Of a DNA stretch of 64,000 bases, positions 9,767 to 19,755 are shown piece after piece (positions within the stretch are counted from its first letter, which is position 1; each line of letters starts with the position of its first letter). Under the pieces are notes generated by a model that worked only from the letters and a program-made list of their open reading frames with translations, made no database searches and was not told the origin of the DNA. Both the position numbers and the translations under genes were made by a program. The DNA comes from Propionivibrio dicarboxylicus (GTDB lineage: Bacteria; Pseudomonadota; Gammaproteobacteria; Burkholderiales; Rhodocyclaceae): the NCBI GenBank assembly GCA_945902805.1, contig CAMDMZ010000001.1:124001-188000 (forward strand), written 5' to 3'.

Positions 9767-10531
9767 ATGGAAATCACAAGTAATTTCAAAGCCTGCCTCA
9801 CGGTTGTCGCCGCCATTGCGTTAAGCGCTTGCAATAGCGATGGCGGCGACAACTCAACGGGGACCGTAACGATCACTACGCCCCCGACAACAGCCGAAGG
9901 TTTTTGGAGTGGAACGACGTCGAATGGTACATATAGCGTAAAAACCGCTCTCGCCATTTTGGAAAACGGCGAGACGTGGGGAATCTACACGTCAGGTAAC
10001 GTCCTCGCCGGCGCTTTTTATGGCAACACATCGTCCACGAACACAACACTTTCAGCCTCCGGTCTGGATTTTAATTTCTCCAGTCATAAGGTTTATCCAT
10101 TGACATTTTCAGGCGCTTATATTGCAAAGACATCACTAAACGCCACGATGTCGGAGGGATCGAAATTCATCGGGACCTATGGCACATCGTATGACACTCC
10201 AGCGTCACTCCCAATCCTCGCCGGTAGCTTTTCCGGATTCGGAGTGACTGGAGCCACACCAGCTCAAACGGCTGATGTCGGTATCAGCTCACTGGGTGCC
10301 ATTACCTCTGTTGGCAACAATTGCAGCGCCGATGGCACCGTCACCCCACGCGCCTCCGGTAAGAATGTGTTCGACGTTTCCGTGAAATTCACCGGCACAA
10401 ATTGCGCCCTCGGAAACGGAACTACGGCAACAGGGAACGCCTACTACGACACGGAAATTCGGCAGATCGTCGTTCTGGCGCTCAATCCCGCGAAAACCGA
10501 TGGCTTCATCTACATCGGCACCAAGCACTGA
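9767..10531 (+). CDS. Putative lipoprotein of unknown function
   Basis: A 254-residue secreted protein. The start ATG at 9767 is chosen for its AAGGAG at 9755-9760 and because it gives a lipoprotein signal: a short basic N terminus, TVVAAIALSAC with the lipobox cysteine near residue 21. After a Gly/Asp/Asn/Thr-rich linker the mature part is rich in Ser, Thr, Gly and Asn, suggesting a beta-rich outer-membrane or surface protein. I do not recognise a family. Its base composition is visibly more AT-rich than the neighbours, a hint of transfer. It stands alone on the plus strand. Confidence 0.75.
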   Translation: MEITSNFKACLTVVAAIALSACNSDGGDNSTGTVTITTPPTTAEGFWSGTTSNGTYSVKTALAILENGETWGIYTSGNVLAGAFYGNTSSTNTTLSASGLDFNFSSHKVYPLTFSGAYIAKTSLNATMSEGSKFIGTYGTSYDTPASLPILAGSFSGFGVTGATPAQTADVGISSLGAITSVGNNCSADGTVTPRASGKNVFDVSVKFTGTNCALGNGTTATGNAYYDTEIRQIVVLALNPAKTDGFIYIGTKH

Positions 10532-10552
10532 TTGACATAGGCAAACAGCGCA

Positions 10553-10581
10553 ACCGCCTGCCGACTTCAACAGCAGGCGGT
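10553..10581. terminator. Hairpin between convergent lipoprotein and benE-like genes
   Basis: ACCGCCTGC and GCAGGCGGT form a 9-base perfect stem with an 11-base loop, 21 bases after the lipoprotein stop. No T-run follows on either strand, so it is at most a weak bidirectional terminator. Confidence 0.4.
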
Positions 10582-10611
10582 CGCAGCAAACCTTCCCTCA
10601 CCGAACCATTC

Positions 10612-11793
10612 TCAGCCGCGCATCTTGGCCTGAGTACCCACACGCCCTATCACCAACGCCAACACACCGGCAATTAGGCCCCAGAACGCCGACCCGATGC
10701 CGAACAATGTCAAGCCGGATGCCGTCACCAGAAAGGTGATCAACGCCGGTTCGCGGTCCTGTTCATTGGCGAGTGCTGTGGCCAAACCGCTGCCGATGGT
10801 GCCAAACAATGCCAGCCCGGCGATGGCCATCACCAACTCTTTGGGCAGAGCGGCGAACAGCGCACCGACGGTAGCACCGCTCAAGCCGATGAGGATGTAG
10901 AACACGCCGGCAGCGACGGCAGCGACATAGCGCCGCGCCGGGTCTTCGTGGGCTTCGCGACCCATGCAGATCGCGGCGGTGATCGCAGCGAGATTCAGCG
11001 CGTAGCCGCCAAATGGTGCCAGCAGGAGATTGGCGACACCCGTCCAGCCGATCACCGGCGAGAGCGGCACGCTGTAGCCGGAACTGCGAATGACCGCGAC
11101 GCCGGGCACGTTTTGCGAGGCCATGGTGACAATGAATAAGGGAATCGCCACGCCAATCGCCGCCGACCATGACCAGCTGGGCGTGGTCCACACCGGGTGC
11201 GCCCATTGCCAGCCAAACTCGACGGCGGCGAGTCGCCCCTGACCTGCGGCAACCGCCAGTCCGACGGCCAGGGTAACCAACACGGCGTAACGCGGTTTGA
11301 GGCGGCGCGTGATCAGGTAGCTGAAGAACATCGCCAGACCGAGTCCAAGTGCGGTTTTCATGGCGATGAAGACATCCATGCCAAAGCGCACCAATACGCC
11401 GCCGAGCATGCCGGCGGCGATGGCGATCGGAATGCGGCCGAGCAAACGCTCGAATAGACCGGAAAATCCGGCCAAGGTAATCAACGCGGCGGAAAGCAGA
11501 AAAGCGCCAATGATTTCGCTCATCGGCAAGCCAGCGACGGCTGTGATCAGCATCGCCGCACCCGGCGTGGACCACGCGGTCACGACCGGCACGCGGTAAC
11601 GCAAGCTCAAGCCAATACAGGTGATCCCCATGCCCAAGCCCAGCGCCCAGATCCACGATGCAAGCTCTGCCGGTGTGGCCCCGGCCGCTTGCGCGGCCTG
11701 CAAAACAATCGCGGCAGAGCTGGTGAAGCCCACCAGAACGGTTACGAAACCGGCGGCAACTGCGGCCGGTGACACATCACGCAAGAGAGGCAT
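10612..11793 (-). CDS. BenE-family benzoate/H+ symporter-like transporter
   Basis: A 393-residue membrane protein with about 11-12 hydrophobic segments and the BenE/YdcO pattern: FTSSAAIVLQAAQAAGAT near the N terminus, WSTPGAAML, and ASQNVPGVAVIRSSGY. Founding members import benzoate with protons. No aromatic degradation gene is close, so the substrate is uncertain, as for YdcO of E. coli. The gene ends facing the lipoprotein and starts 18 bases from the crcB stop, on the same strand. Confidence 0.88.
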   Translation of the reverse strand: MPLLRDVSPAAVAAGFVTVLVGFTSSAAIVLQAAQAAGATPAELASWIWALGLGMGITCIGLSLRYRVPVVTAWSTPGAAMLITAVAGLPMSEIIGAFLLSAALITLAGFSGLFERLLGRIPIAIAAGMLGGVLVRFGMDVFIAMKTALGLGLAMFFSYLITRRLKPRYAVLVTLAVGLAVAAGQGRLAAVEFGWQWAHPVWTTPSWSWSAAIGVAIPLFIVTMASQNVPGVAVIRSSGYSVPLSPVIGWTGVANLLLAPFGGYALNLAAITAAICMGREAHEDPARRYVAAVAAGVFYILIGLSGATVGALFAALPKELVMAIAGLALFGTIGSGLATALANEQDREPALITFLVTASGLTLFGIGSAFWGLIAGVLALVIGRVGTQAKMRG

Positions 11794-11813
11794 GGGCTAT
11801 TTCGACGACGAAA

Positions 11814-12197
11814 CTACTGCGCCAGCTTGTGAATGGTGAGAATGCCCAGCCCGGTCATCAGTAGCGAGCCAAACAGATGCAAGGAAGCCGCGCCGAGTGC
11901 CCAGGCATAGCGACCATGCTGGATCAGCGAAACCACTTCAGCGGAAAAGGTGGAGAAGGTGGTTAGCGCGCCGAGGAAGCCGGTAACGAAAAACAGGCGC
12001 AATTCCGGCGAAAGATCGACGTTGATATGAAAAATCGCCACCGCAGCACCAATCAAATAGCCGCCGCTTAGATTGGCCACCAGGGTGCCCAACGGTACGG
12101 TAACAAACAGTGGATTGAGCCAAAGACCGAGTCCCCACCGCAACCAGGCGCCCAGCGTGGCGCCGACGGCGATAGCGAACAACGCAGACAGATTCAC
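11814..12197 (-). CDS. crcB: Fluoride ion channel CrcB/Fluc
   Basis: A 127-residue protein with four membrane helices and the family signatures [14 protein letters not shown] and [15 protein letters not shown] (the Phe/Ser/Thr track for fluoride). Works as a dual-topology dimer that exports fluoride. I saw no fluoride riboswitch upstream, where an AtaL-like gene overlaps by four bases. Confidence 0.95.
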   Translation of the reverse strand: MNLSALFAIAVGATLGAWLRWGLGLWLNPLFVTVPLGTLVANLSGGYLIGAAVAIFHINVDLSPELRLFFVTGFLGALTTFSTFSAEVVSLIQHGRYAWALGAASLHLFGSLLMTGLGILTIHKLAQ

Positions 12198-12679
12198 GAC
12201 CGTGTCGCCGTCGCGACAGGCAAACCCGCCGCGAGCTCGCGAAGAACGCGCACGGTATCAACATCGGCAGCCTCATACGCCTGGCGCAAATAGTCTTCAT
12301 AGGCGGCATCCTCGGCCTCGGCGCCGATGGCATGCTCGGTTTCGTAGATAAAGCGCAGTACCAGCCAGCCCGGCCCCGGCTCCTCGATGTGGATGGTGAG
12401 CACGCCACCGCCGTGCAGCGCTGTGGCCGGCGTCTCGAAACGCACCCAGTCGCTTGCGGCAAAGAGCGCGCGGTCGTGAACCTGCGCGGAACCGAAGTGC
12501 AAACGCCGCTCGACATGGGCTGCACCGCGCACCAGGATATGGCAATGATCAAGACCCGGCAGGAACGGACGCGCATCCTCGACGCGCTGCATCAACCCGG
12601 ACCACACCTGCTCCCGGCTGAGAACGGCGGCGAGGGCGATGCCCGGCTCGTTGATGGCGATCAGATGTTCGAAGTGCAT
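12194..12679 (-). CDS. AtaL-like (DUF1857) SRPBCC-fold protein
   Basis: A 161-residue protein beginning [12 protein letters not shown], followed by [17 protein letters not shown], matching the AtaL/DUF1857 family of START-like proteins. The function is unknown; the fold normally binds a hydrophobic ligand. The ATG at 12679 is chosen because the extra 27 residues upstream have no family similarity. Divergent from glnS, overlapping crcB by ATGA. Confidence 0.78.
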   Translation of the reverse strand: MHFEHLIAINEPGIALAAVLSREQVWSGLMQRVEDARPFLPGLDHCHILVRGAAHVERRLHFGSAQVHDRALFAASDWVRFETPATALHGGGVLTIHIEEPGPGWLVLRFIYETEHAIGAEAEDAAYEDYLRQAYEAADVDTVRVLRELAAGLPVATATRS

Positions 12680-12765
12680 GGCCGAATTATGCCCCGTCAA
12701 CTCGCGCTTGAACGACGTCCGCCGGTAGAATCGACGCTTTGCAGCAGGCAATCGGACCATTATTC

Positions 12766-14529
12766 ATGTCGGACATTGACACCAAGGCCACGGACGCCAA
12801 ACCCTCCAATTTCATTCGCCACATCATCGATGATGAGCTCGCCGCCAACAAGTTCGCCCGCCGAACCTGGTCCGGCGCGCCCGGCCCGGCGGCACAGCAA
12901 AAAGTCGGCGCTGGCGACACGGCGAAGATACGCACCCGTTTCCCGCCGGAGCCCAACGGCTACCTCCACTTCGGTCACGCCAAGTCGATCTGCCTGAACT
13001 TTGGCTTGGCGCGCGACTACGGCGGGGTGTGTCATCTGCGTTTCGACGACACCAACCCGGAAAAGGAAGAGCAGGAATACGTCGACTCGATCATCGATGC
13101 CGTGAGCTGGCTGGGTTGGAGCTGGGGCGATCACCTGTACCAGGCCTCGAACTATTTTCAATGGATGTACGATTTCGCCGAGAAATTGATCGAATCCGGC
13201 CACGCCTACGTCGATTCGCAATCGGCCGACGAAATGCGCGCGAATCGCGGCACCTTGACCGAAGCCGGCAAGAATTCGCCGTTCCGTGACCGCACGCCGG
13301 CCGAGAACCTCGACCTTTTCCGCCGCATGAAAGCTGGCGAGTTCGCCGACGGCACGCACATCCTGCGCGCCAAGATCGACATGGCCTCAGGCAATATCAA
13401 TCTGCGCGATCCGGCCATTTATCGCATCCGCAAGGCCACGCACCACAACACCGGCGACACCTGGTGCATCTACCCGATGTACACCTACGCGCACCCGATC
13501 GAGGACGCGCTGGAGAACATCACGCACTCGATCTGCACGCTGGAGTTCGAAGATCAGCGCCCGTTCTACGACTGGCTGCTGAACACACTGGCCGAGCTCG
13601 GCTGCATCGACCAGCCGGTACCACGCCAGATCGAGTTCGCCCGGCTCAATCTGTCCTACGTCGTACTCTCCAAGCGCAAGCTGATCCAATTGGTCGAAGA
13701 AAAGCATGTCGACGGTTGGGATGACCCGCGCCTGCCGACACTCGTCGGTGCACGCCGCCGTGGCTTCACGCCCGAAGGTTTCCGTCGCTTCGCCGACATG
13801 ATTGGTGTCGCCAAATCGGATTCGTGGATCGACTTCAGCGTCCTTGAAGACTGCATGCGCGAGCATCTAAACGAAACCGCGCCGCGCCGCATCGCTGTAC
13901 TCGACCCGGTCAAGCTGATCATCGACAACTATCCGGAAGGACAGGAAGAAGAATGTCTGGCGCCGAACCATCCGCAAAAGCCCGACTGGGGCAAGCGCCC
14001 GGTGCCATTGTCCAAGGAACTCTGGATCGAACGCGAAGATTTCATCGAAACGCCGCCCAAGGGCTACTTCCGTCTCTTCCCCGGCAACATGGTGCGCCTG
14101 CGCTATGGCTTCGTCGTCAAGTGCATTGGTTGCGATAAAGACGCCGCCGGCCACATCACCGCCGTCCATTGCGACTACATGCCGGATTCAAAGAGCGGCA
14201 CGCCAGGCGCCGACACCTACAAGGTCAAAGGCAACATTCATTGGGTCTCGGCCAAGCACGCCTATGCCACCGAAGTGCGTCACTACGACCGCCTGTTCGC
14301 GGTCGAAGCACCCGGCAGCGGTGGCCGTGATTTCCTTGAGGACATCAACCCGAACTCCAAGCAGGTCATCACCGCCCAGCTTGAAGCCGCGTTGAAGGAC
14401 GCGGTGGCCGAAGAGCGCTTCCAGTTCGAGCGCCACGGCTATTTCGTCGCCGATCGTGTGGATTCCAAAGCGGGAGCTCCGGTATTCAATCGGGCGGTCA
14501 CGCTGAAAGATTCGTGGAGCAAGAAGTGA
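12766..14529 (+). CDS. glnS: Glutaminyl-tRNA synthetase
   Basis: Charges tRNA-Gln. The 587-residue class I synthetase has [16 protein letters not shown] (HIGH variant), [10 protein letters not shown], and VLSKRKL (KMSKS equivalent), then the beta-barrel anticodon-binding domains. The ATG at 12766 is preferred over an upstream one because relatives begin near MSDxxTK. Between the N-terminal helix ([12 protein letters not shown]) and the catalytic core there is a loop, about residues 30-55, holding a copy of the dispersed motif read as KVGAGDTA; other betaproteobacterial enzymes also have a loop there. Confidence 0.96.
   Translation: MSDIDTKATDAKPSNFIRHIIDDELAANKFARRTWSGAPGPAAQQKVGAGDTAKIRTRFPPEPNGYLHFGHAKSICLNFGLARDYGGVCHLRFDDTNPEKEEQEYVDSIIDAVSWLGWSWGDHLYQASNYFQWMYDFAEKLIESGHAYVDSQSADEMRANRGTLTEAGKNSPFRDRTPAENLDLFRRMKAGEFADGTHILRAKIDMASGNINLRDPAIYRIRKATHHNTGDTWCIYPMYTYAHPIEDALENITHSICTLEFEDQRPFYDWLLNTLAELGCIDQPVPRQIEFARLNLSYVVLSKRKLIQLVEEKHVDGWDDPRLPTLVGARRRGFTPEGFRRFADMIGVAKSDSWIDFSVLEDCMREHLNETAPRRIAVLDPVKLIIDNYPEGQEEECLAPNHPQKPDWGKRPVPLSKELWIEREDFIETPPKGYFRLFPGNMVRLRYGFVVKCIGCDKDAAGHITAVHCDYMPDSKSGTPGADTYKVKGNIHWVSAKHAYATEVRHYDRLFAVEAPGSGGRDFLEDINPNSKQVITAQLEAALKDAVAEERFQFERHGYFVADRVDSKAGAPVFNRAVTLKDSWSKK
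12901..12924 (+). repeat. Dispersed 24-base motif, copy 3 (in glnS)
   Basis: Exact consensus match (AC variant at the RB positions), gene sense, encoding KVGAGDTA in the loop before the HIGH region. Confidence 0.9.
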
Positions 14530-15344
14530 CTTTCATCGAACAATTGAGCACCGCCTGGCAGACGAACAATTCCCTGCTCTGCGTTGGCCTCGACCCCGAC
14601 CCGGCGAAGTTTCCGGCGCATCTGAAAAATGCACCGGACGCCATCTTCCGCTTTTGTAGCGAAATTGCGGATGCCACCGCCGATCTGGCCTGCGCTTTCA
14701 AACCACAGATTGCCTATTTCGCCGCCCGGCGTGCCGAAGATCAGCTCGAAGCCTTGATCGCGCATATCCACGAGAAGCATCCCGGCGTGCCGGTGATCCT
14801 CGACGCCAAACGCGGCGATATCGGTAGCACCGCCGAACAATACGCAATCGAGGCCTTCGAGCGCTACCAAGCCGATGCCGTGACGGTGAATCCCTACATG
14901 GGCCGCGACTCGGTTGAGCCCTGGCTGGCGTACAAAGACAAAGGAGTAATCCTGCTGTGCCGCACCTCGAACCCGGGTGGCAGCGATTTGCAGTTTCAAA
15001 AAGTCGGTTCTGGCGAGACGGCGCTTTATGAACTGGTGGCCGAAAAAGTCGCCACCGAGTGGAACACCAGCGGCCAATGCGCGTTGGTAGTCGGCGCCAC
15101 GTTCCCCGGCGAGATCGCCCGCGTGCGCCAGATCGTCGGCGACATGCCCTTACTGGTGCCCGGCATCGGCGCCCAGGGCGGCGACATCGAAGCCACCCTC
15201 ACCGCAGGCAAGACCAGCGCCGGCACTGGCCTCATGATTAATTCCTCGCGCGCCATCCTCTATGCCGGAAAAGACGAGAACTACACGGCAGCGGCCCGGC
15301 GCGTCGCCCAGGAAACGCGCGACGCCATCAACCTCTGGCGTTGA
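14526..15344 (+). CDS. pyrF: Orotidine 5'-phosphate decarboxylase (PyrF type 2)
   Basis: Makes UMP in the last step of de novo pyrimidine synthesis. The 272-residue protein is the longer class 2 form: LCVGLDPDP near the start, [14 protein letters not shown] with the catalytic Asp-Lys-Asp, and [10 protein letters not shown] near the end. I chose GTG at 14526, which overlaps the glnS stop (GTGA) and gives MTFIEQL as in relatives; an in-frame GTG exists at 14514. A motif copy is read as KVGSGETA near residue 159, in the loop after GGSDLQF. Confidence 0.95.
   Translation: MTFIEQLSTAWQTNNSLLCVGLDPDPAKFPAHLKNAPDAIFRFCSEIADATADLACAFKPQIAYFAARRAEDQLEALIAHIHEKHPGVPVILDAKRGDIGSTAEQYAIEAFERYQADAVTVNPYMGRDSVEPWLAYKDKGVILLCRTSNPGGSDLQFQKVGSGETALYELVAEKVATEWNTSGQCALVVGATFPGEIARVRQIVGDMPLLVPGIGAQGGDIEATLTAGKTSAGTGLMINSSRAILYAGKDENYTAAARRVAQETRDAINLWR
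15000..15023 (+). repeat. Dispersed 24-base motif, copy 4 (in pyrF)
   Basis: One mismatch (TCT for GCT). Gene sense, encoding KVGSGETA. Confidence 0.85.
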
Positions 15345-15396
15345 GATCGGAATAGCGCGAGAATCAGGCTTCCCATCGTCATTTCAGGAGCCAATC

Positions 15397-15906
15397 ATGC
15401 GCCGCGCCCTCCTTCACCTGCTTCCCATCGTTCTGTTGCTTGCCACCGGTGCCCAGGCCCAGATGAAACCGGGTCTGTGGGAAATCACCTCACAAATGAG
15501 CGGCGCCGGCATGCCGGCCATGCCAAAGATGTCAGAACAACAACGCAAGCAAATGGAATCGATGGGCATCAAAATGCCCGGAGGTGGCGGCGCCGGCGGG
15601 CCGATGACCATGGCGATCAAAACCTGCATCACCAAAGAACAAGCCGAACGCCGCACACCGCCGCAAACTGACGAAGACAAGCGTCAAAAGTGCGAGCAGA
15701 AGGAAATGAAGGTGACGGGCAACACGACGACCTGGAAGATCGAGTGCACCGGCGAACAGAAGGTGTCCGGCAGCGGCTCAATGACGTTTAACGGTCCGGA
15801 AAGTTACAAAGGCGAATCGACCATGACCACGCAAGATCCAAAACGTGGGCCGATGACCATGCAGCAGAGCTATTCCGGCAAATGGTTGGCGGCGAACTGC
15901 AAGTAG
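15397..15906 (+). CDS. DUF3617 family exported protein
   Basis: A 169-residue protein with a Sec signal peptide (about 1-21, ending AQAQ) followed by MKPGLWEITSQM, the N-terminal hallmark of DUF3617. It has a Met/Gly-rich loop (about 30-70) and four cysteines in the second half, probably two disulfides in the periplasm. AGGAG (15386-15390) precedes the ATG at 15397. Function of the family is unknown. Confidence 0.85.
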   Translation: MRRALLHLLPIVLLLATGAQAQMKPGLWEITSQMSGAGMPAMPKMSEQQRKQMESMGIKMPGGGGAGGPMTMAIKTCITKEQAERRTPPQTDEDKRQKCEQKEMKVTGNTTTWKIECTGEQKVSGSGSMTFNGPESYKGESTMTTQDPKRGPMTMQQSYSGKWLAANCK

Positions 15907-15924
15907 CGCCGACGACAACCCACC

Positions 15925-17016
15925 ATGAACATCGCCGCCCTGATTCAGCCGCGCATTACCGATCGCGAAGCCCTCGAAGAATTCAGCGATGTCCTGACCG
16001 ATCAGATCCCGAATCTGGAACGTGTCATCGCCCAGTTGCGCCGCCAGCCGCGCGACCGTGACCTGATCGCCACCTTGTTCCGCGGTCTGCATACGATCAA
16101 GGGCGACGCAGCGATGTGCAAGGTCAGCGCCGGCGTCATGATTGCGCATCCGATCGAGACGTTGTTAGCGCGGCTGCGGGAAGGTGAATTTGCGTTCGAT
16201 GACCTGTTGGCCGAGGTCGTCTTGCTGGCACTTGATCGCCTTGAACTGACGGTAGAGGCGCTGATCGCCGGGCGGAGTACGACACCATTGCGCCTGCCCG
16301 AACTGGTCGGCGGACTCGAAGCCCTGGCCGCCAAGCCGGCGGAAATGCTCGACGCCGAATCGGTGCGTCTGATCGAATCCGTGACCGGATTTCGCCCCAG
16401 TCAGGCGCAGATCTCCAGCCGGACCAAACAGATCAATGCCCCTTTCGATCGCGCCGCCGACCTGCAGTTTTTTCAAAGCCTGGCATTGCAGTTCGAGGCC
16501 CGCTCACCGCTATTCAAGGGCCGCAACGCCCGCTTGTTGCGTCTTGCATTGGATACCAATGCCCAAGCTGGCAAGCCAATCGATCCCGTACAGTTAGAGG
16601 CTGCCGTCTATCTTCACGATTTCGGCATGATGCTGATTCCGGAATCGGTTTGGCTGAAAGTCGGCAAGCTGAACGAAGCCGACCGCCTGCAGATGCATGG
16701 ACATCCCTCAATTGCCGCCGCCTTATTGCAGCGCATTCCAGGCTGGAATGATGCCGCTGAAATGATCGCGCAGCATCATGAAATGCCCGATGGTGGTGGC
16801 TATCCGCTCGGCTTGAAAGGCGAATCAATCTGCGCCGGTGCCGAGGTGCTGGCCATTGTCGATGCCTTCGAAGCGGTGACACTCAAGCACAGCCATCGCG
16901 GCCAGACCCGTTCGCTGGTGCGGGCGATCGCCGAAATCAATGCCTGCGACAACCAGTTCGCCACTGACTGGATTCACCATTTCAACGCGGTGATCCGGCG
17001 CACACTGGAGGCTTGA
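15925..17016 (+). CDS. HPt domain fused to a degenerate HD-GYP-type domain
   Basis: A 363-residue cytoplasmic protein. The first 110 residues form a histidine phosphotransfer domain with LHTIKGDA, phospho-acceptor His56. The rest (about 180-360) is an HD-GYP-like domain: HD at 231-232, HGHP at 258-261, HHE at 284-286 and DGGGYP at 289-294. Active c-di-GMP phosphodiesterases have HDxGK and an upstream GHSxRV histidine; here these are HDFGM and KGRNARL, so metal binding and catalysis are doubtful. Probably a phosphorelay output or sink working with the receiver and kinase genes downstream. Confidence 0.8.
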   Translation: MNIAALIQPRITDREALEEFSDVLTDQIPNLERVIAQLRRQPRDRDLIATLFRGLHTIKGDAAMCKVSAGVMIAHPIETLLARLREGEFAFDDLLAEVVLLALDRLELTVEALIAGRSTTPLRLPELVGGLEALAAKPAEMLDAESVRLIESVTGFRPSQAQISSRTKQINAPFDRAADLQFFQSLALQFEARSPLFKGRNARLLRLALDTNAQAGKPIDPVQLEAAVYLHDFGMMLIPESVWLKVGKLNEADRLQMHGHPSIAAALLQRIPGWNDAAEMIAQHHEMPDGGGYPLGLKGESICAGAEVLAIVDAFEAVTLKHSHRGQTRSLVRAIAEINACDNQFATDWIHHFNAVIRRTLEA

Positions 17017-17114
17017 GTTTGCTTTACGCGCTAGACGAAGGCCCCCGATGACTGAATTTCACAGCGTAAACTTTTTTCACCCTACTAATTTGACATAACC
17101 GGAGCATTTCGACC

Positions 17115-18113
17115 ATGCGCTCAATCAGCCTCTCCCGCTTCCTCATCGAGGAACAACGCGAAAAACAAGTCATCTCCTCTGATCTCCGCCTCCTGATCGA
17201 GGTGGTGGCCAGTGCCTGTAAGGGAATTGCCCTGGCCATCGGCAAAGGCGGCCTCGCCGACGTGCTCGGTTCGGCCGGCAGCGACAATGTTCAAGGCGAA
17301 GTCCAAAAAAAATTGGACGTGATTTCCAACGAAATCCTGCTCGACGCCAACGAATGGGGCGGCCATCTGGCCGGCATGGCCTCCGAGGAAATGGAAGGCC
17401 CGCACGCCATCCCGAACCGCTATCCGAAAGGCGAATACCTGCTGCTGTTTGATCCGCTGGACGGCTCATCGAACATTGACGTCAATATTTCGGTCGGCAC
17501 AATTTTTTCCGTACTGCGTTGCCCTGAAGGTAAGGAACCGACTGAAGCAGCCTTCCTCCAGCCCGGAACGCAACAAGTCTGTGCTGGCTATACGGTGTAT
17601 GGACCGAATACCTTGTTGGTTTTGGCGCTTTCCGATGGTGTCCACGCCTTCACCCTGAACCGCGAAACCGGTAACTTCGTGCTGACTCAGGAAAACATCC
17701 AAATACCCGCCGAAACGCGTGAGTTCTCGATCAACACTGCGAATGCACGCCACTGGGAAGCTCCGGTCAAGCGTTATATCGACGAGCTGCAAGCCGGCGT
17801 AGACGGTCCGCGCGCAATGGACTTCAACATGCGCTGGGTCGGTTCGATGGTTGCCGATGTACATCGCATCCTGGCCCGTGGCGGCGTTTTTCTCTATCCG
17901 ATCGACGAAAAAAATCGTGCTCAGGGCGGCAAGCTGCGTCTGATGTATGAAGCCAATCCGATGGCCTACGTAGTCGAGAAAGCCGGCGGTGCGGCGACGG
18001 ATGGTTACCAGCGGATTCTTGATCTTGTGCCGCACCGATTGCATCAGCGCGTGGCCGTGATGCTCGGCTCAAAAGACGAAGTTGAGCGCCTCAACCGTTA
18101 TCACGCTGAGTAA
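17115..18113 (+). CDS. fbp: Class I fructose-1,6-bisphosphatase
   Basis: Hydrolyses fructose 1,6-bisphosphate in gluconeogenesis, and in the Calvin cycle where present. The 332-residue protein has the metal-binding signature [14 protein letters not shown] (about 113-126) and [15 protein letters not shown] near the active site. Length and motifs are normal. It is preceded by a 98-base gap containing a likely ribosome site (CCGGAG). It sits between two signalling genes. Confidence 0.96.
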   Translation: MRSISLSRFLIEEQREKQVISSDLRLLIEVVASACKGIALAIGKGGLADVLGSAGSDNVQGEVQKKLDVISNEILLDANEWGGHLAGMASEEMEGPHAIPNRYPKGEYLLLFDPLDGSSNIDVNISVGTIFSVLRCPEGKEPTEAAFLQPGTQQVCAGYTVYGPNTLLVLALSDGVHAFTLNRETGNFVLTQENIQIPAETREFSINTANARHWEAPVKRYIDELQAGVDGPRAMDFNMRWVGSMVADVHRILARGGVFLYPIDEKNRAQGGKLRLMYEANPMAYVVEKAGGAATDGYQRILDLVPHRLHQRVAVMLGSKDEVERLNRYHAE

Positions 18114-18127
18114 GCGATTCGTTGGCG

Positions 18128-19747
18128 ATGGATCTACGCGGCAAGTATGGCCTGCTGATTGACGATATTGCGGAGATGCGCACGACGGTGCGCATCCAGT
18201 TGGCCGATTCCGGGCTGGAAAAATGCGATGCCGCCCGCAATATCAAGGAAGCCATTGAGCGCTTGAGTCAGCGCCGTTACGATCTGATCGTTTGTGATTA
18301 CAACCTTGGTCAGGGTGCCGATGGTCAGCAGTTGCTGGAATTGGTCCGGCGCCGTCAATTGTTGCCCTTGTCCTCGGCTTTCCTGATGATTACTGGCGAG
18401 ACCGGTTACGAGCAAGTCTCCACCGCCGCCGAATATGCGCCAGACGATTACCTGATCAAGCCCTTTACGTCGGAATTGCTGCGTTCGCGTCTGGAGCGCA
18501 TTCTCGAAAAAAAGGAAGCGCTGCGCCCCCTGTATCAAGTGCTAACCGACAAAGTCGACCGCGCGAAAGCCTTGGCCATCTGCGACATCTTGCTTGCGGC
18601 CAAGGGACGCTACGTACTCGACATCTTGCGCCACAAGGGTCAATTGCTACTCGAATCCAAGCGCAACGACGAAGCCCTGGCCCTCTATCAAGGCGTTCTC
18701 GACCAGCGTGCGACACCCTGGGCCGAAGTGGGCAAGGCGCGCGCGCTGGCGGCGACCGGAAATGAAGAGGAAGCGCGGCAGCATCTGCAACGCGCCCTTG
18801 ATGCCTACCCGAACTACCTGGCCGCCTACGATTCGCTGGCGCTATTACTCGAAAAGACCGACAAAACCGCCGCTCAGGAAGTCGTAGAGAAAGCGCTCAA
18901 GGTCGCCCCGTCGACGCAGCGACAACGACGATTGGGTGGCCTGGCGCTGGAAAACAAAGATTACCCGCGCGCCGAATCAGCGTTTCGCCGCGCCACGGAA
19001 AAAGACCGCACCGGTTTCTTCAAGAGCCATGACGACTATGCCGGTCTGGCCAAGAGCTGCGCCGAGCAAGGCAAGATCGACGATGCTTTTGCGGCAGTGA
19101 AAGACATGGGTAACCACTTTGGCCGCAGTTCTGATTTGCTGGCGCGACAAGCGGCGGTCGAAAGCCTGGTGCATGTCAAGGCTGGCAATCCGCTCGCGGC
19201 GAAAGCTGCTCTGGCGCGCGCCCTGGCCCTCAATGATGACCAGGCCCTGGACCCCACCACGGCACTGGAGATCGCCACCGCTTGTTTTGCCACGGGCGAT
19301 GCGGAAACGGCCAAGGGCATCATTCAGTCGGTCGCCGAAGACCATAATGAAAACGAGACGGTGATCCAACTCGCCCAAGGGGTTTTCCTTGCTGCCGGGC
19401 ATGGCGAAGAAGGCGCGGTCTTCCTCGAAGCCACTCGCAAGCGCATGATCAAGCTCAACAACGATGCCGTGGCGATGGCCAAGGCCGGCGATCTCGATCA
19501 CGCTATTGCCATGCTTACGGAGGCCGCCGACCGCCTGACCAATAATTGCCAGGTGTCGGTCAATGCCGCCCTGGCGATCCTGATGGATGTGCAAAGAAAC
19601 GGGGCGGCGCCGGAGAAATTTTCACGTGCTCAAACCTACATTCTGCAAGCACGACGAGCCAATCCCGAGCATCGCCAACTGGCTGATCTGGCCAAGTTTT
19701 ATCGCAAGCTGGCGCCACCAGGCACGCCGATTATCGAGGAAACGTAG
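18128..19747 (+). CDS. Response regulator receiver domain with TPR repeats
   Basis: A 539-residue protein. Residues 1-125 are a receiver domain with the acidic pair Asp12-Asp13, phospho-acceptor Asp57 (IVCDYNLG), Thr89 and Lys111 (LIKPF). About 150-530 is a helical TPR array (ALALYQGVLDQ, AYPNYLAAYDSLALLLEK and similar). There is no DNA-binding or enzyme domain, so output is by protein contact. Resembles receiver-TPR proteins seen in several betaproteobacteria and Vibrio. ATG at 18128 is preferred to TTG at 18122. Next gene starts 8 bases on. Confidence 0.85.
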   Translation: MDLRGKYGLLIDDIAEMRTTVRIQLADSGLEKCDAARNIKEAIERLSQRRYDLIVCDYNLGQGADGQQLLELVRRRQLLPLSSAFLMITGETGYEQVSTAAEYAPDDYLIKPFTSELLRSRLERILEKKEALRPLYQVLTDKVDRAKALAICDILLAAKGRYVLDILRHKGQLLLESKRNDEALALYQGVLDQRATPWAEVGKARALAATGNEEEARQHLQRALDAYPNYLAAYDSLALLLEKTDKTAAQEVVEKALKVAPSTQRQRRLGGLALENKDYPRAESAFRRATEKDRTGFFKSHDDYAGLAKSCAEQGKIDDAFAAVKDMGNHFGRSSDLLARQAAVESLVHVKAGNPLAAKAALARALALNDDQALDPTTALEIATACFATGDAETAKGIIQSVAEDHNENETVIQLAQGVFLAAGHGEEGAVFLEATRKRMIKLNNDAVAMAKAGDLDHAIAMLTEAADRLTNNCQVSVNAALAILMDVQRNGAAPEKFSRAQTYILQARRANPEHRQLADLAKFYRKLAPPGTPIIEET

Positions 19748-19755
19748 GCGAGTCG

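Noticed and set aside
16654-16668. AAAGTCGGCAAGC in the HPt/HD-GYP gene
   Set aside because: Eight or nine bases match the first block only and the codons (KVGKL) suit the protein.
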